Assembly: GCF_004208415.1 (NCBI RefSeq)
Contig: NZ_CP035758.1
Coordinates: forward strand, 8,866,001 to 8,930,000
Source: Ktedonosporobacter rubrisoli
GTDB lineage: Bacteria; Chloroflexota; Ktedonobacteria; Ktedonobacterales; Ktedonobacteraceae
Length of the DNA stretch: 64,000 nt
Direction of reading: 5' to 3'
Made by a program: the position numbers and the translations under genes. Positions 16,418 through 25,515 of the stretch are shown piece after piece (position 1 is the stretch's first letter; the number at the start of each line of letters is the position of its first letter). Under the pieces are notes generated by a model that was not told the DNA's origin, did not search any database, and saw only the letters and a program-made list of their open reading frames with translations.

Positions 16418-17673
16418 TTACGCCAGCTTGATTTTGTTGAGCGCGGCGACAAGCTTCTCAATCTCGCCCCTGGTATTGTAATGGGTGGGACCAACCCTGA
16501 CTATTCCTCCCTGTTCTTCCAGGCCCAGCCGTTCAAGGACGGCCAGGGCATAGAAGTTTCCATCCCAGACATAAATTCCCTCTTTATCGAGCGCTTCGGC
16601 TACGTCGCCGGGATGCCAGCCTTCTAGCGAGAATGAGAAGGTAGGGACGCGTTCTCCCATGCGCTTGACATCGGTAATGCCCCAGATATGCAGTCCTGGC
16701 ACAGAGCCAAGCCCTTCAAGTAGCGCCTTATTAATGTCCAACTCATAGGCTTCAATTGCGGCCATGCCCTGCTTAAGGGCCAGGCGACGTCCGCTAAAAC
16801 GATCCTGGTAGCTCTCGGCCAGCTCGGCCCCGAAGGTCGTTCCAACCCAGGCAAGATATTCTATTGCACCCATGACGCCGGCGATGGATTCAAAGCTTTG
16901 AGTGCCCGTCTCAAACTTGTCGGGGGATAGTTGCTAGCGGGGCGTACTTTATAGGCCGTCAGTTGGTCAAGCTGCTCGTATTTGCCATACAGAATGCCCG
17001 TATGAGGCCCGAAGAACTTATAGGCCGAGCAGGCAAGAAAATCGCAATCAAGTTCCTTAACGTCAATTGGCTTGTGTGGCGCATACTGAACAGCGTCGAT
17101 GTAGCAGAGCGCGCCAACCTGGTGCGCGAGCTGTACGGCACGCTTGACATCGTTAACAGTACCTACAGCATTTGAGGCATAGCCCACGGCCACGATCTTC
17201 GTGCGTGGCGTGATCGCGGCCTCCATCTCCTGCATATTCAGGGTGCAGTCTTCAGGATTAATATCTATCCAGCGCACCGTGCAGCCGCGATCCTCAGCGA
17301 TCAGGAGCCAGGGAGCGATATTTGCGTCGTGATCAAGGCGGGTTACGACTATCTCGTCTCCGGCCTTGAGCGTGCGGGCCAGGCTACGGCTGATATGCAG
17401 GGTCAGGCTTGTCATATTCTGGCCAAAGACGATCTCTTCGGGACGAGCGGCATTAAGAAAATCCGCGACGGCCAGGCGAGCCTCGGCGATTGCAGCATCG
17501 GAGGCCCGACTGGTGTGAAACCTTCCTCCATGATTAGCGTTGTGGCTATAGAGATAGCGCTCCATATACTGTACGGTTTCCTGGGCAACCTGAGTGCCAC
17601 CTGGATTATCAAAAAATATTGCTCCGGAAGCCAGGGCAGGGAAGTGGGCACGAATCTGATCTGAATTAAGCAT
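16418..17673 (-). pseudogene. Cysteine-desulfurase-like aminotransferase class V gene, frameshifted
   Basis: Two frames together give one complete protein of about 418 residues. The upstream part (17673 down to about 16925) has the PLP aminotransferase class V fold of the cysteine-desulfurase-like group, including FFDNPGGTQV at the start and the PLP-lysine motif SAYKFFGPHTG. The downstream part (from about 16920) continues with ETGTQSFESIAGVMGAIEYL, in another frame, through to the C-terminus. The break falls in a run of five G on the plus strand (16922-16926); a sixth would restore YPPDKFETGTQ. Good RBS (GGAGG, 5 bases) at the ATG. Either a recent loss of function or a one-base assembly error. 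The enzyme would act on an amino-acid sulfur or selenium substrate, or another PLP reaction. Confidence 0.85.
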
Positions 17674-17972
17674 GAATGTCCTCCGAGGGTGCTGTTAAGA
17701 ACGGGTTCGGCTTACTACTGGGACTGATCTATACCCCATTGTATCACGTAGTTTCAGGCTTATTGATTAGTTTGTGCAGGATTATGAGACCTTGAAATGG
17801 GTGAGGGTGGCAGCGCTCCGCTTCTCCTTGCGGGTTGCAGCAGCCAGGCAGGAAGATCAGGGTAAGCGCAAGAGAGTCTGTATTCTGGGTGAGGTTTGTA
17901 CCATTGTAGCCCGTGCATACGTGTAAAAGAGTGTGTCTAAAAAGGATTGCGGGATAGGAGAAAGGAAGAATT

Positions 17973-18929
17973 ATGCAAACACGTCTTTTAGGCAAGACAG
18001 ATATGAATATTACTCCTCTTGGCCTGGGCGCATGGGCGATGGGCGGCGCTGGCTGGGCTGCCTCCTGGGGGCCGCAGGATGATGAAGAATCCATTCGGAC
18101 TATCCAGCGGGCCCTCGATCTGGGTATTAACTGGATCGACACTGCAGCGGTCTATGGCCTGGGTCATTCAGAGGAGATTGTCGGACGGGCGATTAAGGGC
18201 AGCGCTAAGAAGCCTTATGTCTTTACTAAGTGCTCTCTCGTCTGGGATGAACATGGCGTGATCCATAATGTTCTCAAGGCCCAGTCGATACGGCGCGAGG
18301 TCGAGGCCAGCCTCAAGCGCCTGGGCGTTGATGTCATTGATCTCTATCAGATCCACTGGCCAAATCCTGATCCTGATATTGAGGAGGGCTGGAAAACGCT
18401 GGCTCAGCTGAAGCAGGAAGGCAAGGTGCGCGCTATCGGAGCCTCGAACTTTACTGTTGAGCAGATGAAGCGGGCCCAGAAAGTTGCGCCAATTGATACG
18501 CTTCAGCCCTCTTATTCGCTGATTCATCGCGAAATTGAGAAGGATATTCTGCCTTTCTGCCAGCAGAACGATATAGGTGTGATCGTCTATTCGCCTATGG
18601 CGTCAGGCTTGTTGAGTGGAACCATGTCGCGTGAGCGCATTGAGAAGCTACCTGATGATGACTGGCGCAAACGAGATGCGGATTTCCAGGAGCCGCGCCT
18701 GACGCGTAACCTTGAGCTACAGAACGTGCTCAATGATATTGGCTTTCTGCATAATGTGCCCGGCGGCGTGGTGGCTGTCTCCTGGACGCTGCAGAATCCG
18801 GCCGTGACTGCTGCGATTGTGGGCGCGCGCCATCCTGCGCAGATCGAGGATATGGTTGCGGCTGCCGAGTTCCGCCTGACCAGTATGGAGATGGATCAGG
18901 TCTCCTCTTTTTTGCAGGCGCATGTATAA
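17973..18929 (+). CDS. Aldo/keto reductase
   Basis: The 318-aa protein has the (alpha/beta)8 NADPH-dependent reductase features: catalytic Asp and Tyr in WIDTAAVYGLGHSEE, the Lys of YVFTKCS, the His of DLYQIHWPNPD, and the cofactor region SNFTVEQMK and IVGARHPAQIEDMVAAA. It resembles the YhdN/Tas-like general stress subgroup (AKR11-like). Substrate: unspecified aldehyde or ketone. RBS AGGAGAAAGGA before the ATG. Monocistronic by spacing, divergent from the desulfurase-like gene. Confidence 0.9.
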   Translation: MQTRLLGKTDMNITPLGLGAWAMGGAGWAASWGPQDDEESIRTIQRALDLGINWIDTAAVYGLGHSEEIVGRAIKGSAKKPYVFTKCSLVWDEHGVIHNVLKAQSIRREVEASLKRLGVDVIDLYQIHWPNPDPDIEEGWKTLAQLKQEGKVRAIGASNFTVEQMKRAQKVAPIDTLQPSYSLIHREIEKDILPFCQQNDIGVIVYSPMASGLLSGTMSRERIEKLPDDDWRKRDADFQEPRLTRNLELQNVLNDIGFLHNVPGGVVAVSWTLQNPAVTAAIVGARHPAQIEDMVAAAEFRLTSMEMDQVSSFLQAHV

Positions 18930-19219
18930 AGCTGCCAGCTGGAGAAAGAATTTTGTAGAGCGCTTGTTACGCGCGTTACTTGCGATTCCCGCAGGCGACG
19001 CGCGTCTTTCTTTTCCGCTTTGGGCGGCAAAAAAAAGAAATAGAGAGTGACCGCTTCTGCTATAATCAAACGAAGCAAGGCCCATTTGCTGGCATTGATT
19101 GGCGCTGCGCATCCCGAAAACCAGGCAAGATCTTCTAAACCAGCATGTAATGCGCATAGCCGCTAAACTAAATGGGATGAGCCGCGAAAAAATTCTTAAC
19201 ATTATAGAAGGAAATATAT

Positions 19220-19897
19220 ATGCAGATACGCTTACCTGAAAGCTGGTCGACTCTCTTAGCTTCCGAGTTTGAGCAACCTTATTTCCATGCCCTGACCCAA
19301 TTTGTGGATAAGGAGCGTGAACAGTATACGGTCTTTCCGCCTGAGCAGGATGTGTTTTCCGCTCTCAATCTGACGCCGTATGAAGAGGTGAAGGTGTTGC
19401 TTCTGGGCCAGGACCCTTATCATGATCAAAACCAGGCGCATGGACTTTGTTTCTCAGTTCGTCCCGGCATTAAGCCTCCGCCTTCGCTGGTGAATATCTT
19501 CAAAGAGCTGCATAGCGATGTTGATTTCCGTATTCCTAACAATGGCTACCTTGTGCCCTGGGCGCAGCAAGGCATACTTATGCTCAATGCTGTCTTGACG
19601 GTGCGGGCCCATCAGCCCAATTCGCATAAAAATCATGGCTGGGAGAAATTTACTGATACGATTATCCGCAAGCTGAGCGCGCGAGAAGATCCTGTGGTCT
19701 TTGTGCTCTGGGGTGGCTATGCGCAGAAGAAAAAGGCCCTGATCGATACGTCGCGCCATACGATTATTCAGGCCGCGCATCCCTCGCCGCTCTCGGCGCG
19801 CAATGGCTTCTTTGGGAGCCGCTCCTTCTCGGCCATAAATATGGCTTTGCGTGAGCAGGGTAAAGCCGAGATTGATTGGCAGATTCCAGATCTCTAA
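19220..19897 (+). CDS. ung: Uracil-DNA glycosylase
   Basis: The 225-aa protein shows the family-1 UDG signature: the water-activating motif LLGQDPYHDQNQAHGLCFSV, the uracil-recognition and Leu-loop HPSPLSARNGFFGSRSF, and FTDTIIRKLS in between. It removes uracil from DNA as the first step of base excision repair, in the cytoplasm. Length matches the family. AGAAGGA precedes the ATG. It is followed by a convincing terminator. Confidence 0.97.
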   Translation: MQIRLPESWSTLLASEFEQPYFHALTQFVDKEREQYTVFPPEQDVFSALNLTPYEEVKVLLLGQDPYHDQNQAHGLCFSVRPGIKPPPSLVNIFKELHSDVDFRIPNNGYLVPWAQQGILMLNAVLTVRAHQPNSHKNHGWEKFTDTIIRKLSAREDPVVFVLWGGYAQKKKALIDTSRHTIIQAAHPSPLSARNGFFGSRSFSAINMALREQGKAEIDWQIPDL

Positions 19898-19918
19898 ATC
19901 CCTTCTCCCGCCCGCTGC

Positions 19919-19966
19919 GGCCTGGCTGTGGTCTCTTTAGATCGCAGCCAGGCCATTATTTTTTCT
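19919..19966 (+). terminator. Rho-independent terminator after ung
   Basis: 10-bp stem GGCCTGGCTG / CAGCCAGGCC (19919-19928, 19945-19954), 16-base loop, followed by ATTATTTTTTC. Confidence 0.85.
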
Positions 19967-20068
19967 GGGCAGAGTGCGCGCTCTTGCTGGCGATAGTTGA
20001 GAACTACGCAGCTTCCCAGGTGTTATAGTAAAGTGAGATGTGAAATTATTTTGTGAGGAGACCTGTAT

Positions 20069-21574
20069 ATGACTCAACAAGCACAAAATCTTGAACCCCC
20101 TTTTGTGCTGGCTTTAGATGTGGGCACGTCGTCTACGCGCTCTCTGCTCTTTGATGCCCGGGGCAATGTGGTGCCCAAAGTGCTTTCGCAGCGCACCTAT
20201 AAGCTTACCACCTCGAACGAGGGTGAGGTCTCGGTGGATGCCGATGCGCTTGTAGATGTGGTGGCTCTGACGATCAGCGATGCGCTGAGGGCCGCCGGAC
20301 CGCTGGCGCAACAGATAGGGGCTGTGGCTCTTGATACTTTCTGGCACAGCCTGCTGGGCGTTGATGGGTCGGGTAGCCCTATTATGCCTCTGATCACCTG
20401 GGAGGATACGCGCCCCTATGCGGCGGCCAATGAGCTAAAGAAGCAGCTTGCTGAGGAGAAGGTCCACGCGCGCACAGGTGCACATCTCCACGCGAGCTAC
20501 TGGCCGGCAAAGCTGCGCTGGCTGGCTACGCAGAAGCCGGAGGTATTTTCGCGCGCGGCCCAGTGGATCTCTTTTGGCGAATATTTGCATCGCCGGCTGT
20601 TGGGTCAGTCTGTCTGTACGCTCTCGATGGCCTCTGGAACGGGTATGCTCGTTACGCGTGAGCATCGTTGGGATGAGGAACTGATGGATGCGCTGGGGGT
20701 GAAGGCTGAGCAGTTCCCGCAATTGGGCGATATGCGTGATAGCGTGAAGGGCCTGACCTCTGAATATGCCTCGGCCTGGCCTGTATTGCGCGATGTGCCC
20801 TGGTTTCCGGCGGCAGGCGATGGCGCCACCGCCTGCGTTGGCTCGGGATGCGCGAGTGTCGATAACTGGTCGCTGACAATAGGGACATCGAGCGCGATCC
20901 GCGTGGTTGTGCCGCCCGAGCAGGTTGTACCGCCGCTGGGCCTCTGGCTATATTTGATCGATGCGAAACGGGCGGTTCTGGGTGGAGCCTTAAGCGAGGG
21001 TGGTAATTTGCTAAACTGGATGGATACCTCGCTGCAGTTGCCAAATCTGCGTGATGCTGAATCGCTTGTGCGCGTTCTGGAGCCCGATAGTCATGGTTTG
21101 ACGATCTTACCCTTTATTTCTGGTGAACGTAGTCTCGGCTGGCATGCCGATGCACGCATGACTGTCGCTGGCATCTCTATCCATACCTCGCCGGCCGAAA
21201 TGTTGCGCGCTAGCATGGAATCGCTTGCCTATCAGTTGCGCGCCGTCTATGAACGCCTTTGTGCTACTTTGCAGCTGGGGCATACGGCTCCAAAGGTGAT
21301 TGGAAGCGGCGGCGCTCTGTTGAGCTCGCGGGTTTTGCAGGAGATCGTTGCCGATACGCTGGGAGCGCAGGTATATCCTTCGCAGGAGCACGAGGCTTCG
21401 GCGCGGGGCGCAGCCTTGCTAGCCTTGGAGGCGATGGGCCTGATCGCTGATGTTGCGCAGATAGCACCCAACCTTGATGCGCCTATCGAGCCTAATGCTA
21501 CGAAGGGCGAGATCTATCGCAAAGCGGCGGCCCGTCAGCGCGAATTATATCGGCTGTTGCTGGGTAGCGAATAG
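20069..21574 (+). CDS. FGGY-family carbohydrate kinase, gluconokinase-like
   Basis: The 501-aa protein carries the FGGY ATPase fold: phosphate-1 motif LDVGTSSTRSLLFDARG, the middle WEDTRP and SLTIGTSSAIRVV (phosphate-2), and the adenosine loop VIGSGGALLSSRVLQEIVAD near the C-terminus. Sequence style and the GDGATACVGSGCASVDNW segment fit gluconate kinases of the FGGY type, which make 6-phosphogluconate; xylulose or another sugar acid cannot be excluded. RBS GAGGAG upstream of the ATG. Transcribed alone. Confidence 0.88.
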   Translation: MTQQAQNLEPPFVLALDVGTSSTRSLLFDARGNVVPKVLSQRTYKLTTSNEGEVSVDADALVDVVALTISDALRAAGPLAQQIGAVALDTFWHSLLGVDGSGSPIMPLITWEDTRPYAAANELKKQLAEEKVHARTGAHLHASYWPAKLRWLATQKPEVFSRAAQWISFGEYLHRRLLGQSVCTLSMASGTGMLVTREHRWDEELMDALGVKAEQFPQLGDMRDSVKGLTSEYASAWPVLRDVPWFPAAGDGATACVGSGCASVDNWSLTIGTSSAIRVVVPPEQVVPPLGLWLYLIDAKRAVLGGALSEGGNLLNWMDTSLQLPNLRDAESLVRVLEPDSHGLTILPFISGERSLGWHADARMTVAGISIHTSPAEMLRASMESLAYQLRAVYERLCATLQLGHTAPKVIGSGGALLSSRVLQEIVADTLGAQVYPSQEHEASARGAALLALEAMGLIADVAQIAPNLDAPIEPNATKGEIYRKAAARQRELYRLLLGSE

Positions 21575-21613
21575 GCTTCGAGGATCTGATGCCGTCCGAC
21601 ATGAACAAAATAA

Positions 21614-21642
21614 AGATGCTCTCAGATAGCCCGGGAGCATCT
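21614..21642. terminator. Hairpin between convergent genes
   Basis: AGATGCTC / GAGCATCT, 8-bp stem, between the kinase gene and two small minus-strand genes. Only a weak T run follows. Confidence 0.5.
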
Positions 21643-21686
21643 CTGGCTCTCTATTTATGGATGTAGCTAAAAGGCTGATTTACTGG

Positions 21687-21950
21687 TTACGTTTGCTTCC
21701 AGGAATCCAAAATTTCCTGTTCGCCTGGGGGAAGCGAGCTTTGCAGGCGCGCCTGAAAGCTCTGCAGGAGCTTCTCTATCTCGCCCTGGATGTCTGAGAG
21801 GCCCTTGCCTTTGTGGCGGAGATAGTCGAGAAAGTGGTAGTAGTGCAGGATCGCATGCTCAAAGGCGATGACTTCGTTAGCACTGACCTGAATGTTCATC
21901 AAGCTCTCGGCCGGCTGGCTGGTAGCTGGGCGCAGGGATATTCTCTTCAT
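21687..21950 (-). CDS. Small hypothetical protein
   Basis: An 87-aa acidic helical protein (NEVIAFEHAILHYYHFLDYL, then LSDIQGEIEKLLQSFQARLQ) with no recognised domain. The ATG at 21950 has AGAGGAAAG 5 bases upstream; it overlaps the upstream small gene by 74 bases. A later ATG (21899) would shorten the overlap to 23 bases but has a poor RBS. Composition looks protein-like throughout. Probably co-expressed with its neighbour. Confidence 0.65.
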   Translation of the reverse strand: MKRISLRPATSQPAESLMNIQVSANEVIAFEHAILHYYHFLDYLRHKGKGLSDIQGEIEKLLQSFQARLQSSLPPGEQEILDSWKQT

Positions 21951-22200
21951 AAGCTTTCCTCTCACTGGCAACCTGTTGTTTAAGATCCGCTACTCGCTGT
22001 TTGACATAAGCATTGACATCGATGTGAGCCACGAGCTTTCCACCCGCAAGATAGGTTATGCGCACAAAGGGATAATCTTTGCCAGCCTGCAGGAAGGCTT
22101 GCACAGCCGCATCCTGCTCGTTGCCCTTGTAGATGGTCTTGCGCCCGGCTTTGACGCGGTACCGTGGCTCTGCTTTGGGCGCAGAGTTTGATGTGGGCAT
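21877..22200 (-). CDS. Small hypothetical protein
   Basis: A 107-aa protein with a basic N-terminus (AEPRYRVKAGRKTIYKGNEQ), a mixed central part (FVRITYLAGGKLVAHIDVNAY) and a polar tail. No recognised family. The ATG at 22200 follows an AGAAAGG site about 11 bases upstream and is preferred over a start 13 codons earlier. First of two overlapping minus-strand genes; divergent from the small XRE protein. Confidence 0.65.
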   Translation of the reverse strand: MPTSNSAPKAEPRYRVKAGRKTIYKGNEQDAAVQAFLQAGKDYPFVRITYLAGGKLVAHIDVNAYVKQRVADLKQQVASERKAYEENIPAPSYQPAGRELDEHSGQC

Positions 22201-22331
22201 TACTGTTGTACCTTTCTTTTGGTCGATGTTTAAAAGCAACTGCTAATTAACAATATGATTACTAGCAATCTGTTGTCAAGCTACTGGGACTGTTAGACTG
22301 CGGAATATCCAATGCAAAGTGAGATGTATAG

Positions 22332-22604
22332 ATGATCCGCCTGAGAGTGAAAGAGATTGCCGCCAGGAGAGGGATAAGTCAGAGGCAATTAGTTTTGCGC
22401 TCTGGACTTGATATTAGAGTTGTGCAACGAGTCATGCGTAATTCTGAAGAGAATATAACCTTAGCAACGCTAGATAAGCTGGCCCGAGCGCTAAATATTG
22501 ATCCGTCCTTGCTGATAGAGAGTGAGCCACCGTTGCCTAAAACATTGGAAGAGTCAGCGGCTCCTTTGCAAGATGGAGAGAGTGTTGACGAGGATGAAAA
22601 GTAG
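22332..22604 (+). CDS. Small XRE-family helix-turn-helix protein
   Basis: A 90-aa protein with a Cro/C1-type DNA-binding domain at residues 3-62 (EIAARRGISQRQLVLRSGLD, then ALNIDPSLLIESE) and an acidic tail. Single-domain regulators of this kind often act on neighbouring genes, in this case perhaps the divergent small pair. The ribosome binding site is not obvious; the ATG at 22332 is the first in frame. Confidence 0.82.
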   Translation: MIRLRVKEIAARRGISQRQLVLRSGLDIRVVQRVMRNSEENITLATLDKLARALNIDPSLLIESEPPLPKTLEESAAPLQDGESVDEDEK

Positions 22605-22726
22605 ATCCCGTTTTACAATTATCTCAATGAGATACGCCACTTTGTGGCCTGGTACGCATAAAGGAAACATGGTATATAAGCCTGGCGGATATTGGCTACT
22701 ACAGCCAATACCCGGGAGGGACAGCA

Positions 22727-24118
22727 TCATTGCTCTCGTGTGACATAGCGCACAGTTATGGCCCAGCCAGCCAGAAAAGCTGCGCCAGCGATCACGGCCG
22801 CGATATGCAGCCCGTTGATTAACAAGGCAGGATGATCCTGACTTATGAAAATGCCGAGCAGCGCCACACCGAGCGCACCACCAGTCTGCCGGGCCGCGTT
22901 CAGCACCCCGCCAGCGATCCCCGCGCGTCCTTGCGGTGTATGCAGAAGCATGGCTGTGATCAGTTGAGGGCCAGCCAGACCGACACCACTGCCGATGAGG
23001 AAGAGAAAACACTCGGTCAGCAGAAGGCTACCGGCTGTCGTGGTAAACAGGAGCCCCAGAGAACCAATACCACTGAGCAATAGTCCGCAGGTGATGGCCA
23101 GGCGAGGGCTAGTGTGCGAGGCAAAGCGACCGATTAGCGCGGAGGCAAGCGAGGTTGATCCCGCGAGCGGCAGGAAGGCAAGGCCGGTTTCTAAAGACGA
23201 AAGACCTCTGGCCTGCTGAAAAAAGAGACTCAGGATGAAGATCTGGCCGTAAAAGCCAAAGTTCAAGAGCAGTCCAGCCACGTTTGTCGCTGTAAAGGTA
23301 GGATTGGCGAAAAGCTTGAGCGGTAGCATCGGCGCGGGCGCACGGTGTTCAAGCAGAAGGAAGACGACGAGCCCGGCCAGGCTCACGATAAAGGCTCCCA
23401 GAATGAAAGGGCTGTTCCAGCCCAGCGTTTTGCCCTCGATAAACGCGGCAGTCAGTGCGGCCAGCGTAATGATGGCCATGAACTGTGCCCCCAGATCAAG
23501 GCTACTCTCTTTTACGCGTGTTGATGGCCTGATGAAGCGCCAGGCAACGACTATGCCCGCTATTCCAAAGGGTATGTTCACCATAAAAATGCTTCGCCAG
23601 CCCAGCGTATCGACAAGAATGCCACCAACTAGAGGACCGACTGCCAGGCCCAGGCTGGCGATCGCGCCCCAGATACTTACCGCGCGGGCGCGGGCTTTGG
23701 AATCAGGATAAGCCTCATTAACCAGGGCCAGTGTTGCGGGGATGATCAGCGCTGCACCTATCCCCTGAATGATGCGCGCCACGATCATAATGGCTATCGT
23801 TGGTGCCTCGCCGCACAGGATGGAGGCAGCAGTAAAGAGCGCGATGCCAAGCAGAAAGACCTGCCTGGCTCCAAAGCGATCGCCCAGTGCTCCGGCAGTC
23901 AAAAGGAGGCAGGCGAATGCGAGTACATAGCCGTCAACAATCCATTGCAGTTCGCTGACGCTGGCGCCTAGATTGCTCTGAATAGCAGGCAGGGCCACAT
24001 TGACAATCGTTGTATCAAGAACAACCATGAAGTAGCCGACGCAAACTATGACTAGCGTCAGCGCCTGGGTTTTCTTCGTTGCTTGTGCCATTTGCGTTTC
24101 AGTGAGTGTGTGTGCCAT
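22727..24118 (-). CDS. DHA2-type MFS drug/proton antiporter (EmrB/QacA-like)
   Basis: The 464-aa protein has 14 predicted membrane helices, motif A (LGDRFGARQVFLLGIALF), motif C (GPLVGGILVDTLGWRS) and the D1 region (MVVLDTTIVNVALPAIQ), typical for the DHA2 multidrug efflux family that exchanges drugs for protons across the inner membrane. The frame could start 50 codons earlier, but only ATG 24118 gives a normal-length cytoplasmic N-terminus, with GAGG about 11 bases upstream. It is divergent from an XRE/MmyB-type regulator, which likely controls it. Confidence 0.92.
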   Translation of the reverse strand: MAHTLTETQMAQATKKTQALTLVIVCVGYFMVVLDTTIVNVALPAIQSNLGASVSELQWIVDGYVLAFACLLLTAGALGDRFGARQVFLLGIALFTAASILCGEAPTIAIMIVARIIQGIGAALIIPATLALVNEAYPDSKARARAVSIWGAIASLGLAVGPLVGGILVDTLGWRSIFMVNIPFGIAGIVVAWRFIRPSTRVKESSLDLGAQFMAIITLAALTAAFIEGKTLGWNSPFILGAFIVSLAGLVVFLLLEHRAPAPMLPLKLFANPTFTATNVAGLLLNFGFYGQIFILSLFFQQARGLSSLETGLAFLPLAGSTSLASALIGRFASHTSPRLAITCGLLLSGIGSLGLLFTTTAGSLLLTECFLFLIGSGVGLAGPQLITAMLLHTPQGRAGIAGGVLNAARQTGGALGVALLGIFISQDHPALLINGLHIAAVIAGAAFLAGWAITVRYVTREQ

Positions 24119-24300
24119 AAACAATTTGCCTCGTTTGTTTTCTCTTATGTACAAAGCATGAAAGCTCTTCATCTGTTGGAGGCAGAGTAGAGCATTAATC
24201 TCTTGCGGTGGTATTATGGTATCGAGTCTCTTATGGAAACCAGTGAGCCGTTTTCCTATGAATGGCATTACCAGGATATTTTTGAGGAAGGAAGCAGATT

Positions 24301-25167
24301 GTGGTAGTAGTAACTAACAAATCACGTCGGGCCCTGCTTGCCAATTTCTTGCGCACCCGGCGCGCACGTCTCTCCCCATCCCAAATTGGTCTGCCAGCGG
24401 GAGGACGCCGCCGTACACCCGGCTTGCGGCGTGAAGAGGTAGCCCTGGCGGCTGGCGTGAGCGTGGCGTATTATACCTGGCTAGAGCAGGCCCGAGATCT
24501 GCACGTCTCTCGCTCTGTGCTAGAGAGTATCGCCAATGCTCTTCGGCTCTCGGCCGATGAACGCCTGCACCTCTTGCAACTTGCGGATCATCTCGACGCG
24601 CCAGCTCCTGTAGAGCGGCAGGAGAAGCGGGAAAAGCTTGATCCCTTGCTTCAGCGTCTGCTCGACAGCCAGGGAATGAATCCCGCGATCATCACTGGAC
24701 CCGCCTGCGATATCCGGGCCTGGAACCGTGCCGCCTGCGCAGTTTTTGGCGATTTTAGCGCTCTACCAGAGCATGAACGCAATATTCTCTGGCTCGGTTT
24801 TGTCGAGAGTACGTTTCGCCAACGCCTGGTTGGCTGGGAGGATTACGCTCAAGAGGCTCTTGCCGTATTTCGGGCGAAGTCAAGGCACGTTGTCGATGAT
24901 CCAGACGTGGTTCGCCTGGTAGACGAACTTGAACGCGTCAGCCCAGAATTTCGCCAGTGGTGGCCCCAGCATAATGTGCGTACGGTAACAGATCCCTCTC
25001 AGGAGATTAAACATCCCCAGGTTGGACGTCTGGTCTTCGAGCATCTGTCGTTTCAAGTCAGTACCCATCTTAATCTAAGATTGTGTATCTGGCTGCCAGA
25101 TCCAGCCTCGAATACGCTGGAGAAACTTGAGGAATTGCTGAAATGGGAGGATGCAGATGTACGCTAG
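24301..25167 (+). CDS. XRE-family regulator with MmyB-like ligand-binding domain
   Basis: Residues about 5-85 form an HTH with the characteristic TPGLRREEVALAAGVSVAYY motif followed by LADERLHLL-type spacing (LSADERLHLLQLADHLD); the remainder matches the MmyB-like ligand-binding domain (PAIITGPACDIRAWNRAACA and DFSALPEHERNILWLGF). Starts with GTG at 24301. The 288-aa length fits the family. Divergent from the DHA2 exporter with 182 bases between the starts; regulators of this family often control a divergently encoded dehydrogenase or efflux pump and respond to a small molecule. Confidence 0.9.
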   Translation: MVVVTNKSRRALLANFLRTRRARLSPSQIGLPAGGRRRTPGLRREEVALAAGVSVAYYTWLEQARDLHVSRSVLESIANALRLSADERLHLLQLADHLDAPAPVERQEKREKLDPLLQRLLDSQGMNPAIITGPACDIRAWNRAACAVFGDFSALPEHERNILWLGFVESTFRQRLVGWEDYAQEALAVFRAKSRHVVDDPDVVRLVDELERVSPEFRQWWPQHNVRTVTDPSQEIKHPQVGRLVFEHLSFQVSTHLNLRLCIWLPDPASNTLEKLEELLKWEDADVR

Positions 25168-25268
25168 AGACGCTTGTGACCCTGCAGATTGAGACAACGG
25201 GCCTTATGAAGGTGACTCAGAATAGCTCCTCAGCTTCAGTGCCACGCTTCCTAATCTATTTATAGCCC
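25168..25268. other. Non-coding spacer upstream of the heme oxygenase promoter
   Basis: Nothing is recognised. The 348-base gap from 25168 to 25515 holds, after this spacer, the promoter and three operator-like palindromes described separately. Confidence 0.5.
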
Positions 25269-25297
25269 TTGTAACTCCATAAAATTTGTCCTATAAT
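25269..25297 (+). promoter_or_regulatory. Promoter candidate for heme oxygenase
   Basis: TTGTAA (25269-25274), 17-base spacer, perfect TATAAT (25292-25297). The predicted start of transcription falls inside the first palindrome at 25300-25313, leaving a 5' leader of about 210 bases. Confidence 0.6.
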
Positions 25298-25299
25298 TA

Positions 25300-25313
25300 A
25301 GTCAGAGCTGACT
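25300..25313. promoter_or_regulatory. Operator-like palindrome O1
   Basis: AGTCA-N4-TGACT (AGTCAGAGCTGACT) placed at the predicted transcription start, where a bound repressor would block polymerase. Identical arms recur at O2 and O3. Confidence 0.55.
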
Positions 25314-25383
25314 TGATTGTACGGGCAAGCGTAACCTCTTTTCACATACCTGGCATGATGTGTGAACTCTCCCATGTCCGCTC

Positions 25384-25397
25384 AGTCAGCTTTGACT
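25384..25397. promoter_or_regulatory. Operator-like palindrome O2
   Basis: AGTCA-N4-TGACT (AGTCAGCTTTGACT), 84 bases downstream of O1. It runs directly into TTAACATTAAGTTAAAAGTCA, an extra half-site in the opposite orientation. Confidence 0.55.
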
Positions 25398-25472
25398 TAA
25401 CATTAAGTTAAAAGTCAGGCCATAAGCAAATAAGCTACAAGTAAGAAATTCTTAGGATCATTCTAAGCATTG

Positions 25473-25486
25473 AGTCAAATTTGACT
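25473..25486. promoter_or_regulatory. Operator-like palindrome O3
   Basis: AGTCA-N4-TGACT (AGTCAAATTTGACT, a perfect palindrome), 89 bases downstream of O2 and 30 bases before the heme oxygenase start codon. The near-equal spacing, about eight helical turns, fits looping repression. Confidence 0.55.
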
Positions 25487-25515
25487 TAACGTGAGAGAGA
25501 CAGGAGATATTTATT

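Noticed and set aside
16418..16873. Independent 151-codon aminotransferase-like gene
   Set aside because: Its start lies in the middle of the conserved domain of a class V aminotransferase whose first half is in the other frame, with the junction at a homopolymer.
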